Positions 8,822-17,337 of a stretch of 64,000 nt of DNA are shown here, piece after piece; position 1 is the first letter of the stretch; every line of letters begins with the position of its first letter. The DNA is from Candidatus Fimenecus excrementavium (lineage in GTDB: Bacteria; Bacillota; Clostridia; Oscillospirales; Acutalibacteraceae): the NCBI GenBank assembly GCA_018712805.1, contig DVGI01000038.1:42396-106395 (forward strand). Reading direction: 5' to 3'. Made by a program: the position numbers and the translations under genes. The notes beneath the pieces were generated by a model, which saw only the letters and a list, made by a program, of their open reading frames with translations, was not told the DNA's origin and made no database searches.

Positions 8822-9712
8822 ATGTTCGGCTACGTCAAAGTTTGTAAACCGGAATTAAAAGTCCGGGAATACGAAGAATATAAAGCGGTTTATTGCACGC
8901 TTTGCCGCGTCATCGGTAAAGAATACGGGCAAACTTCCCGTGCGCTGTTAAACTATGACGCGACTTTTTATATTTTGCTTTGCGACTGCGCCGAAAGCGG
9001 CGAGGCCCCGCAATATCAAAAAGGGCGGTGCCGCTTTAATCCGGCAAAAATCTGCAATTATCAGGAAAACACCGGCGAAAGCTATTCCCGCGCAGCGGCG
9101 CTCACCGTGATTTTGTCTTATCACAAGCTGCTCGACACGCTGCACGACAGTCGGTTTTTCAAAAGAGCCGCGGCCGCTGTTTTTTATCCGATTCTTCGCG
9201 TAAAATATAAAAAGGCGAAAGCGAAATACCCTGAGTTCGCCGAAATCGCCGAAACGGCGATGCGCCGTCAAAGCGATTTGGAAGCGGAAAATTGCGCTTC
9301 CACCGACAAGGCGGCGGACCCGTCCGCACAGGCGCTCGCCGATTTGTTTTCGCTTTATATTAAAGACCCGACGCAAAAGCGCGTGGTCGCGCGAACGACG
9401 TATTGCCTCGGTCGGTGGGTGTATTTGATGGACGCCTACGACGATATGCGCAAAGATTTAAAATCCAGCGCTTACAATCCGTTCTTGTTAAAATATAATG
9501 TAACAGACGAACCGGCGCTTGAAAACAACGAACTGCACGAAGCAATTTTGCGCTCGTTGCATATGTCCGCTAATGAAGCGGCAATCAGTTTTGATTTATT
9601 AGACGGCACGGTGCACCGCAGCGTGCTGGAAAATATACTTTATGACGGGTTGGAGGCACAGTGTGCCGCCGTCCGCCGGGCTTACACAGAGGTGAAACAA
9701 GAACATGTCTGA
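8822..9712 (+). CDS. DUF5685 family protein
   Basis: The 296-residue protein begins MFGYVKVCKPELKVREYEEY and continues YCTLCRVIGKEYG, the hallmark opening of the DUF5685 family. It has a conserved CxxC early on, further Cys at CDCAESG and CRFNPAKIC, and a mostly helical soluble body. Function is unknown. It follows metF by 4 bases and overlaps the J-like gene by 8 bases, so the three downstream genes form one translation-coupled block. Cys pairs may bind a metal, but this is a guess. Confidence 0.75.
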   Translation: MFGYVKVCKPELKVREYEEYKAVYCTLCRVIGKEYGQTSRALLNYDATFYILLCDCAESGEAPQYQKGRCRFNPAKICNYQENTGESYSRAAALTVILSYHKLLDTLHDSRFFKRAAAAVFYPILRVKYKKAKAKYPEFAEIAETAMRRQSDLEAENCASTDKAADPSAQALADLFSLYIKDPTQKRVVARTTYCLGRWVYLMDAYDDMRKDLKSSAYNPFLLKYNVTDEPALENNELHEAILRSLHMSANEAAISFDLLDGTVHRSVLENILYDGLEAQCAAVRRAYTEVKQEHV

Positions 9713-10337
9713 CCCTTACGCATTTTTAGGCGTTGACCGCAACGCAACCGATGAACAAATTAAAGACGCTTACCGTGCGCTGGCGCGGAAATATCAGGAC
9801 GACAGCTACGCGGCGGGTCCTTTAAAAGATGTTGCCGCCCAAAAAATGCGCGAGCTTGACGAGGCGTATGACGCGATTATGAATGAGCGCCGCGGGCAGG
9901 GAAACGCTTCCGGCAGAAGCCAGTATCGCGGTTACACCAATTACGGCAACGCTTCTTATGACGCTTACAGCTACGGCGGTTCGCAGTTTTCCGATATTCG
10001 CGCGAAAATCAACGCCGGTCGAATCGACGACGCCGAAACCATTTTAGACGGTATTCCGCCCGCCCAGCGCAGCGCGGAGTGGTATTTCTTAAAAGGTCAG
10101 ATTCAACAGCGCCGCGGCTGGTTCGACGAAGCTTATAAAAATTATTCGTCCGCCTGTCAAATGGACCCGGGCAACCGGGAATATGCGGCGGCGTTTAACG
10201 CGCTCAACCAAAGCGCGCGCGGCGGTTACCGCGAGACCCGCGGGGGCGGCTGCAGCGCTTGCGATATTTGTTCGTCTTTGCTTTGTGCCGACTGCTGCTG
10301 TGAATGCATGGGCGGCGATTTAATTCCGGGTTGCTGA
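9705..10337 (+). CDS. J-domain-like/TPR protein with Cys-rich tail, HPD motif absent
   Basis: Residues 1-62 resemble a DnaJ J-domain (DPYAFLGV, IKDAYRALARKY, AQKMRELDEAYDAI), but the invariant HPD tripeptide reads QDD. A Gly/Ser/Tyr-rich linker is followed by a TPR-like helical pair (about 100-165). The C-terminal about 30 residues are packed with Cys (CSACDICSSLLCADCCCEC). Without HPD it should not stimulate DnaK in the usual way. The tail may bind metal or anchor at a membrane. It overlaps the DUF5685 gene by 8 bases and precedes the membrane protein gene by 4. Confidence 0.75.
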   Translation: MSDPYAFLGVDRNATDEQIKDAYRALARKYQDDSYAAGPLKDVAAQKMRELDEAYDAIMNERRGQGNASGRSQYRGYTNYGNASYDAYSYGGSQFSDIRAKINAGRIDDAETILDGIPPAQRSAEWYFLKGQIQQRRGWFDEAYKNYSSACQMDPGNREYAAAFNALNQSARGGYRETRGGGCSACDICSSLLCADCCCECMGGDLIPGC

Positions 10338-10341
10338 GCTT

Positions 10342-10893
10342 ATGCAGAATTCATCTTACCGAAATTCCGCAAAAACGGCGCTCGGCGGGATTGTCGCCGC
10401 GCTGTCCGTCACATTGATGTTTTTGACCTCCGTCATTCCGACGCTCACCTATGCGCTGCCTGCCGCGGCGGGCATCCTGCTCGTTCTTATGGTGGTTGAC
10501 GTCGACAAAAAATGGGCGTTCGGGGTCTACGCCACCGTGAGCATTTTGTCCCTTTTGGTGCTTCCCGACAAAGAAGCTGCGGTGATGTATGTCTTTTTCT
10601 TCGGGCATTACCCGATTTTAAAAGCGATTTTAGAGGGTCGTTTGCACGGCGTTTTGCTTTGGGTGCTCAAATTTTTGGCGTTTAATGTTTCGGTCGTGCT
10701 CGCTTACTGCGTGATTGTTTTTGTATTTCAGCTGCCGATTGAAGAAATGGAAGACTACGGCAAATGGGCGGTCTTGGGGCTTTTGGGCCTTGGCAACGTC
10801 GTGTTTGTGATTTATGACGTCGCGCTTTCGCGCCTTGTCACCCTTTATATGCTCAAATGGCGAAAAGCGTTTCGCAAAATCATGCGATTTTAA
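10342..10893 (+). CDS. Polytopic membrane protein of unknown function
   Basis: The 183-residue protein has about five hydrophobic segments (near 15-35, 36-50, 55-70, 100-130, 140-165) and a basic C-terminus. The central FFFGHYPILKAILEG segment is characteristic, and the overall size is like that of small ECF S-component-type proteins, but no substrate motif was recognised. It is the last gene before a strong terminator, and it follows the J-like gene directly, which suggests that the three products work together. Confidence 0.65.
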   Translation: MQNSSYRNSAKTALGGIVAALSVTLMFLTSVIPTLTYALPAAAGILLVLMVVDVDKKWAFGVYATVSILSLLVLPDKEAAVMYVFFFGHYPILKAILEGRLHGVLLWVLKFLAFNVSVVLAYCVIVFVFQLPIEEMEDYGKWAVLGLLGLGNVVFVIYDVALSRLVTLYMLKWRKAFRKIMRF

Positions 10894-10924
10894 AAACAGG
10901 TGCATTTTTTGCGCCTGTTTTTTT
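10894..10924 (+). terminator. Terminator of the cobalamin operon
   Basis: A 10-bp stem AAACAGGTGC/GCGCCTGTTT with a T-rich loop and tail starts right after the stop codon of the membrane protein gene. Confidence 0.85.
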
Positions 10925-10992
10925 AGGTTTCCCTTTTCAAAGCGGTCTGATTGTGTTAAAATAAGGAAAATCCATAGGAGGCGTGTAAAATT

Positions 10993-11577
10993 ATGATCAG
11001 TCGTGAAAGAGTAGAAGCGATTTTAAAAGAAGCCGGTGTTTTGCAGGAGGGGCATTTCCTTTTGACCTCCGGCAGACATTCCAACCGTTATTTGCAGTGT
11101 GCAAAAATTTTCAGAAATACAAAATACAGCGAAGAACTGTGCGCGGCGCTTGCCGAAAAATATAAAGACGCGGGCGTGCAGGTTGTCATCGGTCCCGCAA
11201 TGGGCGCCGTGCAAATGGCTTATGAAGTCAGCCGCGCTTTGCAGTGTGAAAACTTCTTCACCGAGCGCGACGAAAACGGCAAAATGGCGCTTCGCCGCGG
11301 CTTTGCCGTGGAACCGGGCGAAAAGGTGTTAATTGTTGAAGACGTCGTGACAACCGGCGGTTCCGTCAAAGAAGTGATTGACCTCGTCCGCGCGGCGGGC
11401 GGCGACGTTGTCGGCGTCGGCTCGATTGTGGACCGCACCGGCGGCAAAATTGATTTCGGCGTACCGTTTAAAGCGGTCTATTCCGCCGACGTGACCTCCT
11501 GGGAAAAAGAGGACTGCCCGCTTTGCAAAGAGGGGAAACTCGAACTTGTCAAACCCGGCAGCCGTAAGGTAAAATAA
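10993..11577 (+). CDS. pyrE: Orotate phosphoribosyltransferase
   Basis: The 194-residue protein has LLTSGRHSNRYLQ near the N-terminus and the PRPP-binding loop VLIVEDVVTTGGS near residues 112-124, diagnostic of PyrE. It converts orotate and PRPP to OMP in pyrimidine synthesis. The C-terminal CPLCKEG pair is an extension seen in the anaerobe-type PyrE group. AGGAGG lies 9 bases before the ATG. A possible -10 TAAAAT is at 10957-10962 with only a weak -35. radC follows 5 bases downstream. Confidence 0.95.
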   Translation: MISRERVEAILKEAGVLQEGHFLLTSGRHSNRYLQCAKIFRNTKYSEELCAALAEKYKDAGVQVVIGPAMGAVQMAYEVSRALQCENFFTERDENGKMALRRGFAVEPGEKVLIVEDVVTTGGSVKEVIDLVRAAGGDVVGVGSIVDRTGGKIDFGVPFKAVYSADVTSWEKEDCPLCKEGKLELVKPGSRKVK

Positions 11578-11582
11578 GCCCT

Positions 11583-12290
11583 ATGCAGGAAAAACAAAGC
11601 CATGCGCACGGCGGTCACCGGGCGCGGCTGAAAGCGCGATTTGTGCGCGAGGGGCTTTCGTCGTTTGAAGACCACAATGCGTTGGAACTGCTGTTATTTT
11701 ACGCAATTCCGCAGCGCGATACCAACGAATTGGCGCACCGGCTGATTTCTGAATTCGGTTCGCTTTCGGGCGTTTTGGACGCGAGCGTGGAAGCGCTGAT
11801 GCGTGTGGACGGCGTCGGCGAAAATACCGCGGTGCTTTTACATATGCTCCCCGGTATGTTCGCAAAATATGAACAGGACAAAGTCCGAACGGACGCACTC
11901 GTGCTCAATTCCGCGCAGAAAGCAGGGGAATATCTTGTTTCCCTGTTTGTCGGGAAAACCACCGAAACGCTCATCGCCGTTTGCATGAACCACAAATGCA
12001 AAGTGACCAATACCGTGGTTATTTCCGAGGGTACGCCCGACAGCACGCAAATCAACTTGCGCAAAATTGCCGAAGCGGCAATGCATTCGGGCGCGTCCAC
12101 GGTTATTTTGGCGCACAATCACCCCGCCGGCGTCGCGGCGCCGTCTGCCGCCGACATAGAGGCAACGCGCCATATTGTGATGACCCTTCGAAGCCTCGGT
12201 ATCACCGTAAACGACCATTTTATTGTCGCCGGAAAAGATTGGTTTTCTATGGCGACCAACAGCAAATTAAAGCGCATGTTCGGCGCTTGA
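11583..12290 (+). CDS. radC: RadC-family JAB domain protein
   Basis: The 235-residue protein has an N-terminal helix-hairpin-helix region (LDASVEALMRVDGVGE) and a C-terminal JAB/MPN domain. The metal motif is AHNHPAGVAAPSAAD, i.e. the HxHPxG...PSxxD signature. The family was named for DNA repair, but its role is uncertain. It is probably co-transcribed with pyrE (5-base gap) and is closed by a terminator. Confidence 0.92.
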   Translation: MQEKQSHAHGGHRARLKARFVREGLSSFEDHNALELLLFYAIPQRDTNELAHRLISEFGSLSGVLDASVEALMRVDGVGENTAVLLHMLPGMFAKYEQDKVRTDALVLNSAQKAGEYLVSLFVGKTTETLIAVCMNHKCKVTNTVVISEGTPDSTQINLRKIAEAAMHSGASTVILAHNHPAGVAAPSAADIEATRHIVMTLRSLGITVNDHFIVAGKDWFSMATNSKLKRMFGA

Positions 12291-12291
12291 C

Positions 12292-12326
12292 AAAAAGAAT
12301 CTGCGGCGGCGCTGCGGATTCTTTTT
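12292..12326 (+). terminator. Terminator after radC
   Basis: AAAAAGAATC pairs with GATTCTTTTT around a GC-rich inner stem; the tail is T-rich. It begins just after the radC stop. Confidence 0.85.
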
Positions 12327-12384
12327 CACTTTTCACATATCCTGTAAACAGGTGGTTTTCTGTGCGCAAAACACGGGAAATCGG

Positions 12385-12413
12385 TTGACAAAGCGCGCAA
12401 AACGCGGTATAGT
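12385..12413 (+). promoter_or_regulatory. uvrBA promoter
   Basis: TTGACA, a 17-base spacer and TATAGT form a near-consensus sigma-A promoter about 50 bases before uvrB. Confidence 0.85.
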
Positions 12414-12419
12414 ATCAAA

Positions 12420-12431
12420 GAACAAATGTTC
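12420..12431 (+). promoter_or_regulatory. LexA (SOS) box upstream of uvrB
   Basis: GAACAAATGTTC matches the Gram-positive LexA core GAAC-N4-GTTC as a perfect inverted repeat and lies 6 bases downstream of the -10 box, over the start site. This predicts DNA-damage induction of uvrBA. Confidence 0.85.
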
Positions 12432-12460
12432 TAAAATCGTGTATTTTCGGAGTCTCTCGT

Positions 12461-14428
12461 ATGGAAGAACAAAGATTTAAACTGCACGCGCCCTATAAGC
12501 CCACCGGCGACCAGCCGCAGGCGATTGAAGCGTTAAGCGAGGGCGTGAAAAAAGGCTATAAAGAACAAACGCTGCTCGGCGTAACCGGTTCGGGAAAGAC
12601 ATTTACTATGGCCAATATTATTGAAAAGGTCCAGCGCCCGACGCTTGTGTTGGCGCACAATAAAACCCTGGCGGCGCAGCTTTGCTCTGAGTTTAAAGAG
12701 TTTTTCCCCGAAAACGCAGTGGAATATTTCGTCTCTTATTATGATTATTACCAGCCCGAAGCTTATATCCCGACGACCGATACCTATATTGAAAAAGATT
12801 CCGCCATCAATGATGAAATCGATAAACTGCGCCACTCGGCGACCTCCGCGCTGTCGGAACGGCGCGACGTCATCATCGTGGCGAGCGTGTCGTGCATATA
12901 CACTTTGGGCGACCCGATTGATTACCGCAACATGGTGATTTCCCTGCGGCAGGGGATGCAGAAAGACCGCGACGAGCTTTTGCGAAAGCTTGTGGAAATC
13001 CAATACGAGCGCAACGATATTAACTTCGTGCGTAACAAATTCCGCGTGCGCGGCGACGTGGTGGAAATCTTCCCTGTGTATTCGAACGACACCGCCATTC
13101 GCGTCGAGTTTTTCGGCGATGAAATTGACCGCATTTGTGAAATCAACGCCCTAACGGGGCAGGTGAAAAACGTCGTGTCCCACGTCGCCATTTACCCGGC
13201 GTCGCACTATGTCGTCTCGCCGGACAAGCTCGAAAAGGCGATTGAAGAAATTTTGACGGAAATGGAAGAGCGCGTCGCGTATTTCACCAAAGAGGGCAAA
13301 CTCTTAGAAGCCCAGCGCATCCGCCAGCGCACCGAATACGATATGGAAATGCTCCGCGAAACCGGCTTTTGTAAGGGAATTGAAAACTATTCCCGCGTGA
13401 TGTCCGGCCGCGCGCCCGGCTCTGCGCCCTTTACGCTTTTAGATTATTTCCCAAAAGATTTCCTGTTGTTTGTCGACGAATCCCACGTCACACTCCCGCA
13501 AGTGCGTGGCATGTACGGCGGCGATCGTTCGAGAAAGGAATCTCTTGTGGATTTCGGCTTCCGGCTGCCGTCAGCGTTCGATAACCGACCGCTGACCTTT
13601 GACGAGTTTTACGCGCGCGTCGGGCAAAAGATATTTGTCAGCGCCACGCCCGGCGACTTTGAACGCGAAAAGAGCGTCCAAATCGTCGAACAGGTGATTC
13701 GCCCCACCGGGCTTTTGGACCCGGAAATCTTCGTCCGCCCGACAGAAGGGCAAATCGAAGACCTCATTTCAGAAATCCGCCTGCGTACTGAAAAAGGCGA
13801 GCGCGTGCTCGTCACAACACTGACGAAAAAAATGGCGGAAAATTTAACCGACTTTTTAGACAGTCACGACGTCAAAGTTCGCTATATGCATTACGACATC
13901 GATACGATTGAGCGTATGGAAATCATCCGCGATTTGCGGCTCGGCGAATTTGACGTGCTCGTCGGCATTAACCTTTTGCGTGAGGGGCTCGACATTCCCG
14001 AAGTTTCCCTCGTCGCCATTCTCGACGCGGACAAAGAAGGTTTCCTGCGTTCTGAAACATCTCTTGTGCAGACCATCGGCCGCGCCGCGCGAAACGCCCA
14101 CGGCGAAGTCATTATGTATGCCGACAGTGTCACGCCGTCTATGGAGCGCGCCATTGAAGAAACCGTCCGCCGCCGCGAAAAGCAGATGCGGTATAACGAG
14201 GAACACGGCATTATTCCGAAAACCATTCAAAAAGACGTGCGCGAGATTTTGGAAATTTCTTCCCACTCCGACGACAAGAAACCCAGAAAGCGCCTGAGCG
14301 AACGCGAACGCCAGGAAATGATTGTAAAACTGACAGCGGAAATGAAAGCCGCTTCCAAGCTATTGGAATTTGAGCACGCCGCCATGCTTCGCGACAGAAT
14401 CAAAGAGCTCAAAGAAAGGAAACGCTGA
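12461..14428 (+). CDS. uvrB: Excinuclease ABC subunit B
   Basis: The 655-residue protein has the Walker A region [10 protein letters not shown] near residue 40, the beta-hairpin [10 protein letters not shown] near 92-101, helicase motifs FVDESHV and GRAARN, and a C-terminal UVR domain (about 620-650) that binds UvrC. It is the damage-verifying helicase of nucleotide excision repair. Its stop and the uvrA start share one base (TGATG), so translation is coupled. A LexA box controls the operon. Confidence 0.98.
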   Translation: MEEQRFKLHAPYKPTGDQPQAIEALSEGVKKGYKEQTLLGVTGSGKTFTMANIIEKVQRPTLVLAHNKTLAAQLCSEFKEFFPENAVEYFVSYYDYYQPEAYIPTTDTYIEKDSAINDEIDKLRHSATSALSERRDVIIVASVSCIYTLGDPIDYRNMVISLRQGMQKDRDELLRKLVEIQYERNDINFVRNKFRVRGDVVEIFPVYSNDTAIRVEFFGDEIDRICEINALTGQVKNVVSHVAIYPASHYVVSPDKLEKAIEEILTEMEERVAYFTKEGKLLEAQRIRQRTEYDMEMLRETGFCKGIENYSRVMSGRAPGSAPFTLLDYFPKDFLLFVDESHVTLPQVRGMYGGDRSRKESLVDFGFRLPSAFDNRPLTFDEFYARVGQKIFVSATPGDFEREKSVQIVEQVIRPTGLLDPEIFVRPTEGQIEDLISEIRLRTEKGERVLVTTLTKKMAENLTDFLDSHDVKVRYMHYDIDTIERMEIIRDLRLGEFDVLVGINLLREGLDIPEVSLVAILDADKEGFLRSETSLVQTIGRAARNAHGEVIMYADSVTPSMERAIEETVRRREKQMRYNEEHGIIPKTIQKDVREILEISSHSDDKKPRKRLSERERQEMIVKLTAEMKAASKLLEFEHAAMLRDRIKELKERKR

Positions 14429-17259
14429 TGGCAAGCAAAGATATTATTATTAAAGGTGCGCGCGAGCACAATTTGAAAAATATAGACGTCCGAATCCCGC
14501 GCGACAAGCTGGTGGTGCTCACCGGGCTTTCGGGCTCGGGCAAATCGTCTCTTGCGTTTGACACGATTTATGCCGAGGGTCAGCGCCGCTACGTCGAGTC
14601 GCTGTCGTCCTATGCGCGCCAGTTTTTGGGGCAAATGGAAAAACCGAACGTCGATTCGATTGACGGGCTTTCCCCGGCAATTTCCATTGACCAGAAAACT
14701 ACCTCCAAAAACCCGCGTTCCACCGTCGGAACGGTGACGGAAATTTACGACTACCTGCGCCTTTTGTATGCGCGCGTCGGGATTCCGCATTGCCCGATTT
14801 GCGGGCGGGAAATCATCCGCCAGTCGGTGGACAGCATCGTGGACCGCGTGCTTTCGATGGAAAAGGGCACGAAAGTCCAGATTATGGCGCCGGTCGTCCG
14901 CGGGCGAAAAGGCGAGCATCAGAAAGAACTGGACGCGGCGCGACGGTCGGGCTTTGTGCGCGTGCGCGTGGACGGCAATCTTTATGATTTGTCGGAAGAA
15001 ATCAAATTGGAAAAAAATAACAAACACAATATCGAGGTTGTGGTGGACCGCTTGGTGATTGCGCCGGAAATCCGCAGCCGCTTGGCGGATTCGATTGAAA
15101 CCGCCACCGCGCTTACAAACGGCACGGTGATTGTCAATGTGCTCGGCGGCGAAGATTTGCTGTTCTCCCAGAATTACGCCTGCCCCGAACACGATATTTC
15201 CGTCGATGAACTGACGCCGCGGATGTTCTCGTTCAACAATCCGTTCGGCGCGTGCGAAACCTGTACAGGGCTCGGCGTGTTCTTAAAAGTCGACCCCGAT
15301 TTGATTATCCCCAACAAAAAACTTTCGATTCGTGACGGCGCAATCCGCGCGAGCGGCTGGTCGAACGCCGAGGGCGGCACGATTGCCCAAATGTATTACG
15401 AAGCGCTCGGCAAAAAATACGGCTTTACGCTCGACACGCCGATTTGCGACTTTTCCAAAAAAGCGCTCGATGCGCTGCTCTACGGCACCAAAGGGCAAAA
15501 ACTCAAAATGGAGCGAAAAAACGTCTATGGCACCGGCAGTTACGACGCACCGTTTGAGGGCATCGTCAACAATATGGAGCGCCGCTATAAAGAGTCTACA
15601 AGCGACTGGGCGCGCTGGGAAATTGAACAGGTGATGAAAGCCTGCGACTGCCCCGACTGCCACGGCGCGCGTTTAAAGCCGGTGTCCCTCGGCGTTACAG
15701 TCGGCGGGATAAATATTTACGACTTTACCAAAATGTCGATTACCAAAGAGCTCGCCTTTTTGGATACGTTAAAATTGTCTCCGCGCGAACAGTTAATCGC
15801 CGAACAGATTTTGAAAGAAATCCGAAGCCGCTTACAGTTCCTAGTGAGCGTCGGGCTCGAATACCTCACCCTTGCGCGTTCTTCCGGCACACTGTCCGGC
15901 GGCGAAAGCCAGCGTATCCGCCTTGCGACGCAAATCGGCTCGTCGTTAATGGGCGTTTTGTATATCCTTGACGAACCGAGCATCGGGCTTCATCAGCGCG
16001 ACAACGAAAAACTGCTCGGCACGTTAAAACACCTGCGCGACCTCGGCAATACGCTGATTGTCGTCGAGCATGACGAAGACACCATGTACGCCGCCGACTA
16101 TATCGTGGACATCGGCCCCGGCGCCGGCGTGCACGGCGGCAACGTGGTCTGCGCCGGAACGGTGGAGGACATCAAAGCCTGCCCGGATTCTATTACAGGG
16201 CAGTATTTAAGCGGCAAACGCAAAATCCTCGTGCCCGAAAAACGGCGCCCCGGCAACGGCAAAGAATTGATTGTGCGCAAGGCGGCGGAAAACAACTTAA
16301 AAAATATTGACGTCCATTTCCCGTTGGGCAAATTCATTGCCGTCACCGGCGTTTCCGGCTCCGGCAAATCGTCGCTGGTCAACGAAATTCTCTACAAACG
16401 TCTTGCCAATGAATTAAACGGCGCGAAAAAACCGATGGGCAAGCACAAGGATATTTTAGGGCTCGAAAACCTCGACAAGGTTGTCGATATTGACCAGTCG
16501 CCCATAGGCCGCACCCCGCGGTCGAACCCCGCGACTTACACCGGCGTGTTTACCGATATCCGCAACCTGTTCGCCCAAACGCAGGACGCGAAAATGCGCG
16601 GTTTTTCCCCGAGCCGGTTCTCGTTCAACGTCAAAGGCGGGCGCTGTGAAGCCTGTCAGGGCGACGGCATTGTGAAAATCGAAATGCATTTCTTGGCCGA
16701 TATTTATGTGCCCTGTGACGTCTGTAAGGGCGCGCGCTTCAACCGAGAAACGCTCGAGGTCAAATACAAGGGCAAGTCGATTTACGACGTGCTGGAAATG
16801 ACCGTCGAAGAGGCGATGCAGTTCTTCGAGCCGATTCCGAAAATCTACCGCAAGCTGAAAACGATTTATGACGTGGGCTTGGGCTACGTCAAACTCGGTC
16901 AGCCGGCAACCACGCTTTCCGGCGGCGAGGCACAGCGCGTGAAGCTCTCGACTGAGCTTTCCCGCCGCGCAACAGGCCGCACGATTTACATTTTGGACGA
17001 GCCGACTACCGGCCTGCACACCGCTGACGTGCACCGCCTGATTGACGTTTTGCAAAAACTCGTGGACGGCGGCAATACCGTGGTCGTGATTGAGCACAAT
17101 CTCGACGTGATTAAGGTTGCCGACCATATTATTGACTTGGGTCCCGAGGGCGGCGACAACGGCGGCACGATTGTCGCCGAAGGCACGCCCGAAGAAGTTG
17201 CCAAGTGTAAAAAATCCTACACCGGCCGCTATTTAAAGCCCTTGTTGGAGAAAAAATAA
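14428..17259 (+). CDS. uvrA: Excinuclease ABC subunit A
   Basis: The 943-residue protein contains two ABC modules: GLSGSGKSS near residue 35 and GVSGSGKSS near 640, with signatures LSGGESQR and LSGGEAQR. Zn-finger cysteines are present ([13 protein letters not shown]...CDVCKG). It is the damage-recognition ATPase that loads UvrB. Normal length. Co-transcribed with uvrB; the gene ends just before a terminator that serves the opposite strand. Confidence 0.98.
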   Translation: MASKDIIIKGAREHNLKNIDVRIPRDKLVVLTGLSGSGKSSLAFDTIYAEGQRRYVESLSSYARQFLGQMEKPNVDSIDGLSPAISIDQKTTSKNPRSTVGTVTEIYDYLRLLYARVGIPHCPICGREIIRQSVDSIVDRVLSMEKGTKVQIMAPVVRGRKGEHQKELDAARRSGFVRVRVDGNLYDLSEEIKLEKNNKHNIEVVVDRLVIAPEIRSRLADSIETATALTNGTVIVNVLGGEDLLFSQNYACPEHDISVDELTPRMFSFNNPFGACETCTGLGVFLKVDPDLIIPNKKLSIRDGAIRASGWSNAEGGTIAQMYYEALGKKYGFTLDTPICDFSKKALDALLYGTKGQKLKMERKNVYGTGSYDAPFEGIVNNMERRYKESTSDWARWEIEQVMKACDCPDCHGARLKPVSLGVTVGGINIYDFTKMSITKELAFLDTLKLSPREQLIAEQILKEIRSRLQFLVSVGLEYLTLARSSGTLSGGESQRIRLATQIGSSLMGVLYILDEPSIGLHQRDNEKLLGTLKHLRDLGNTLIVVEHDEDTMYAADYIVDIGPGAGVHGGNVVCAGTVEDIKACPDSITGQYLSGKRKILVPEKRRPGNGKELIVRKAAENNLKNIDVHFPLGKFIAVTGVSGSGKSSLVNEILYKRLANELNGAKKPMGKHKDILGLENLDKVVDIDQSPIGRTPRSNPATYTGVFTDIRNLFAQTQDAKMRGFSPSRFSFNVKGGRCEACQGDGIVKIEMHFLADIYVPCDVCKGARFNRETLEVKYKGKSIYDVLEMTVEEAMQFFEPIPKIYRKLKTIYDVGLGYVKLGQPATTLSGGEAQRVKLSTELSRRATGRTIYILDEPTTGLHTADVHRLIDVLQKLVDGGNTVVVIEHNLDVIKVADHIIDLGPEGGDNGGTIVAEGTPEEVAKCKKSYTGRYLKPLLEKK

Positions 17260-17276
17260 ATATAAAAACAAAAAGC

Positions 17277-17311
17277 GCACCCCGGAAGAGCCGAAGCTCT
17301 AACCGGGGTGC
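17277..17311 (-). terminator. Terminator of the ABC/two-component operon
   Basis: GCACCCCGG/CCGGGGTGC stem. The T-rich tail is on the minus strand, so it ends transcription of the permease gene; it may also slow uvrA transcripts. Confidence 0.8.
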
Positions 17312-17337
17312 TATTGTGTGGGTGGGAGTGGGTAAAT

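Noticed and set aside
14227..15192. 321-residue minus-strand frame over the uvrB-uvrA junction
   Set aside because: It is antisense to two certain genes and has no recognisable motif or ribosome site.
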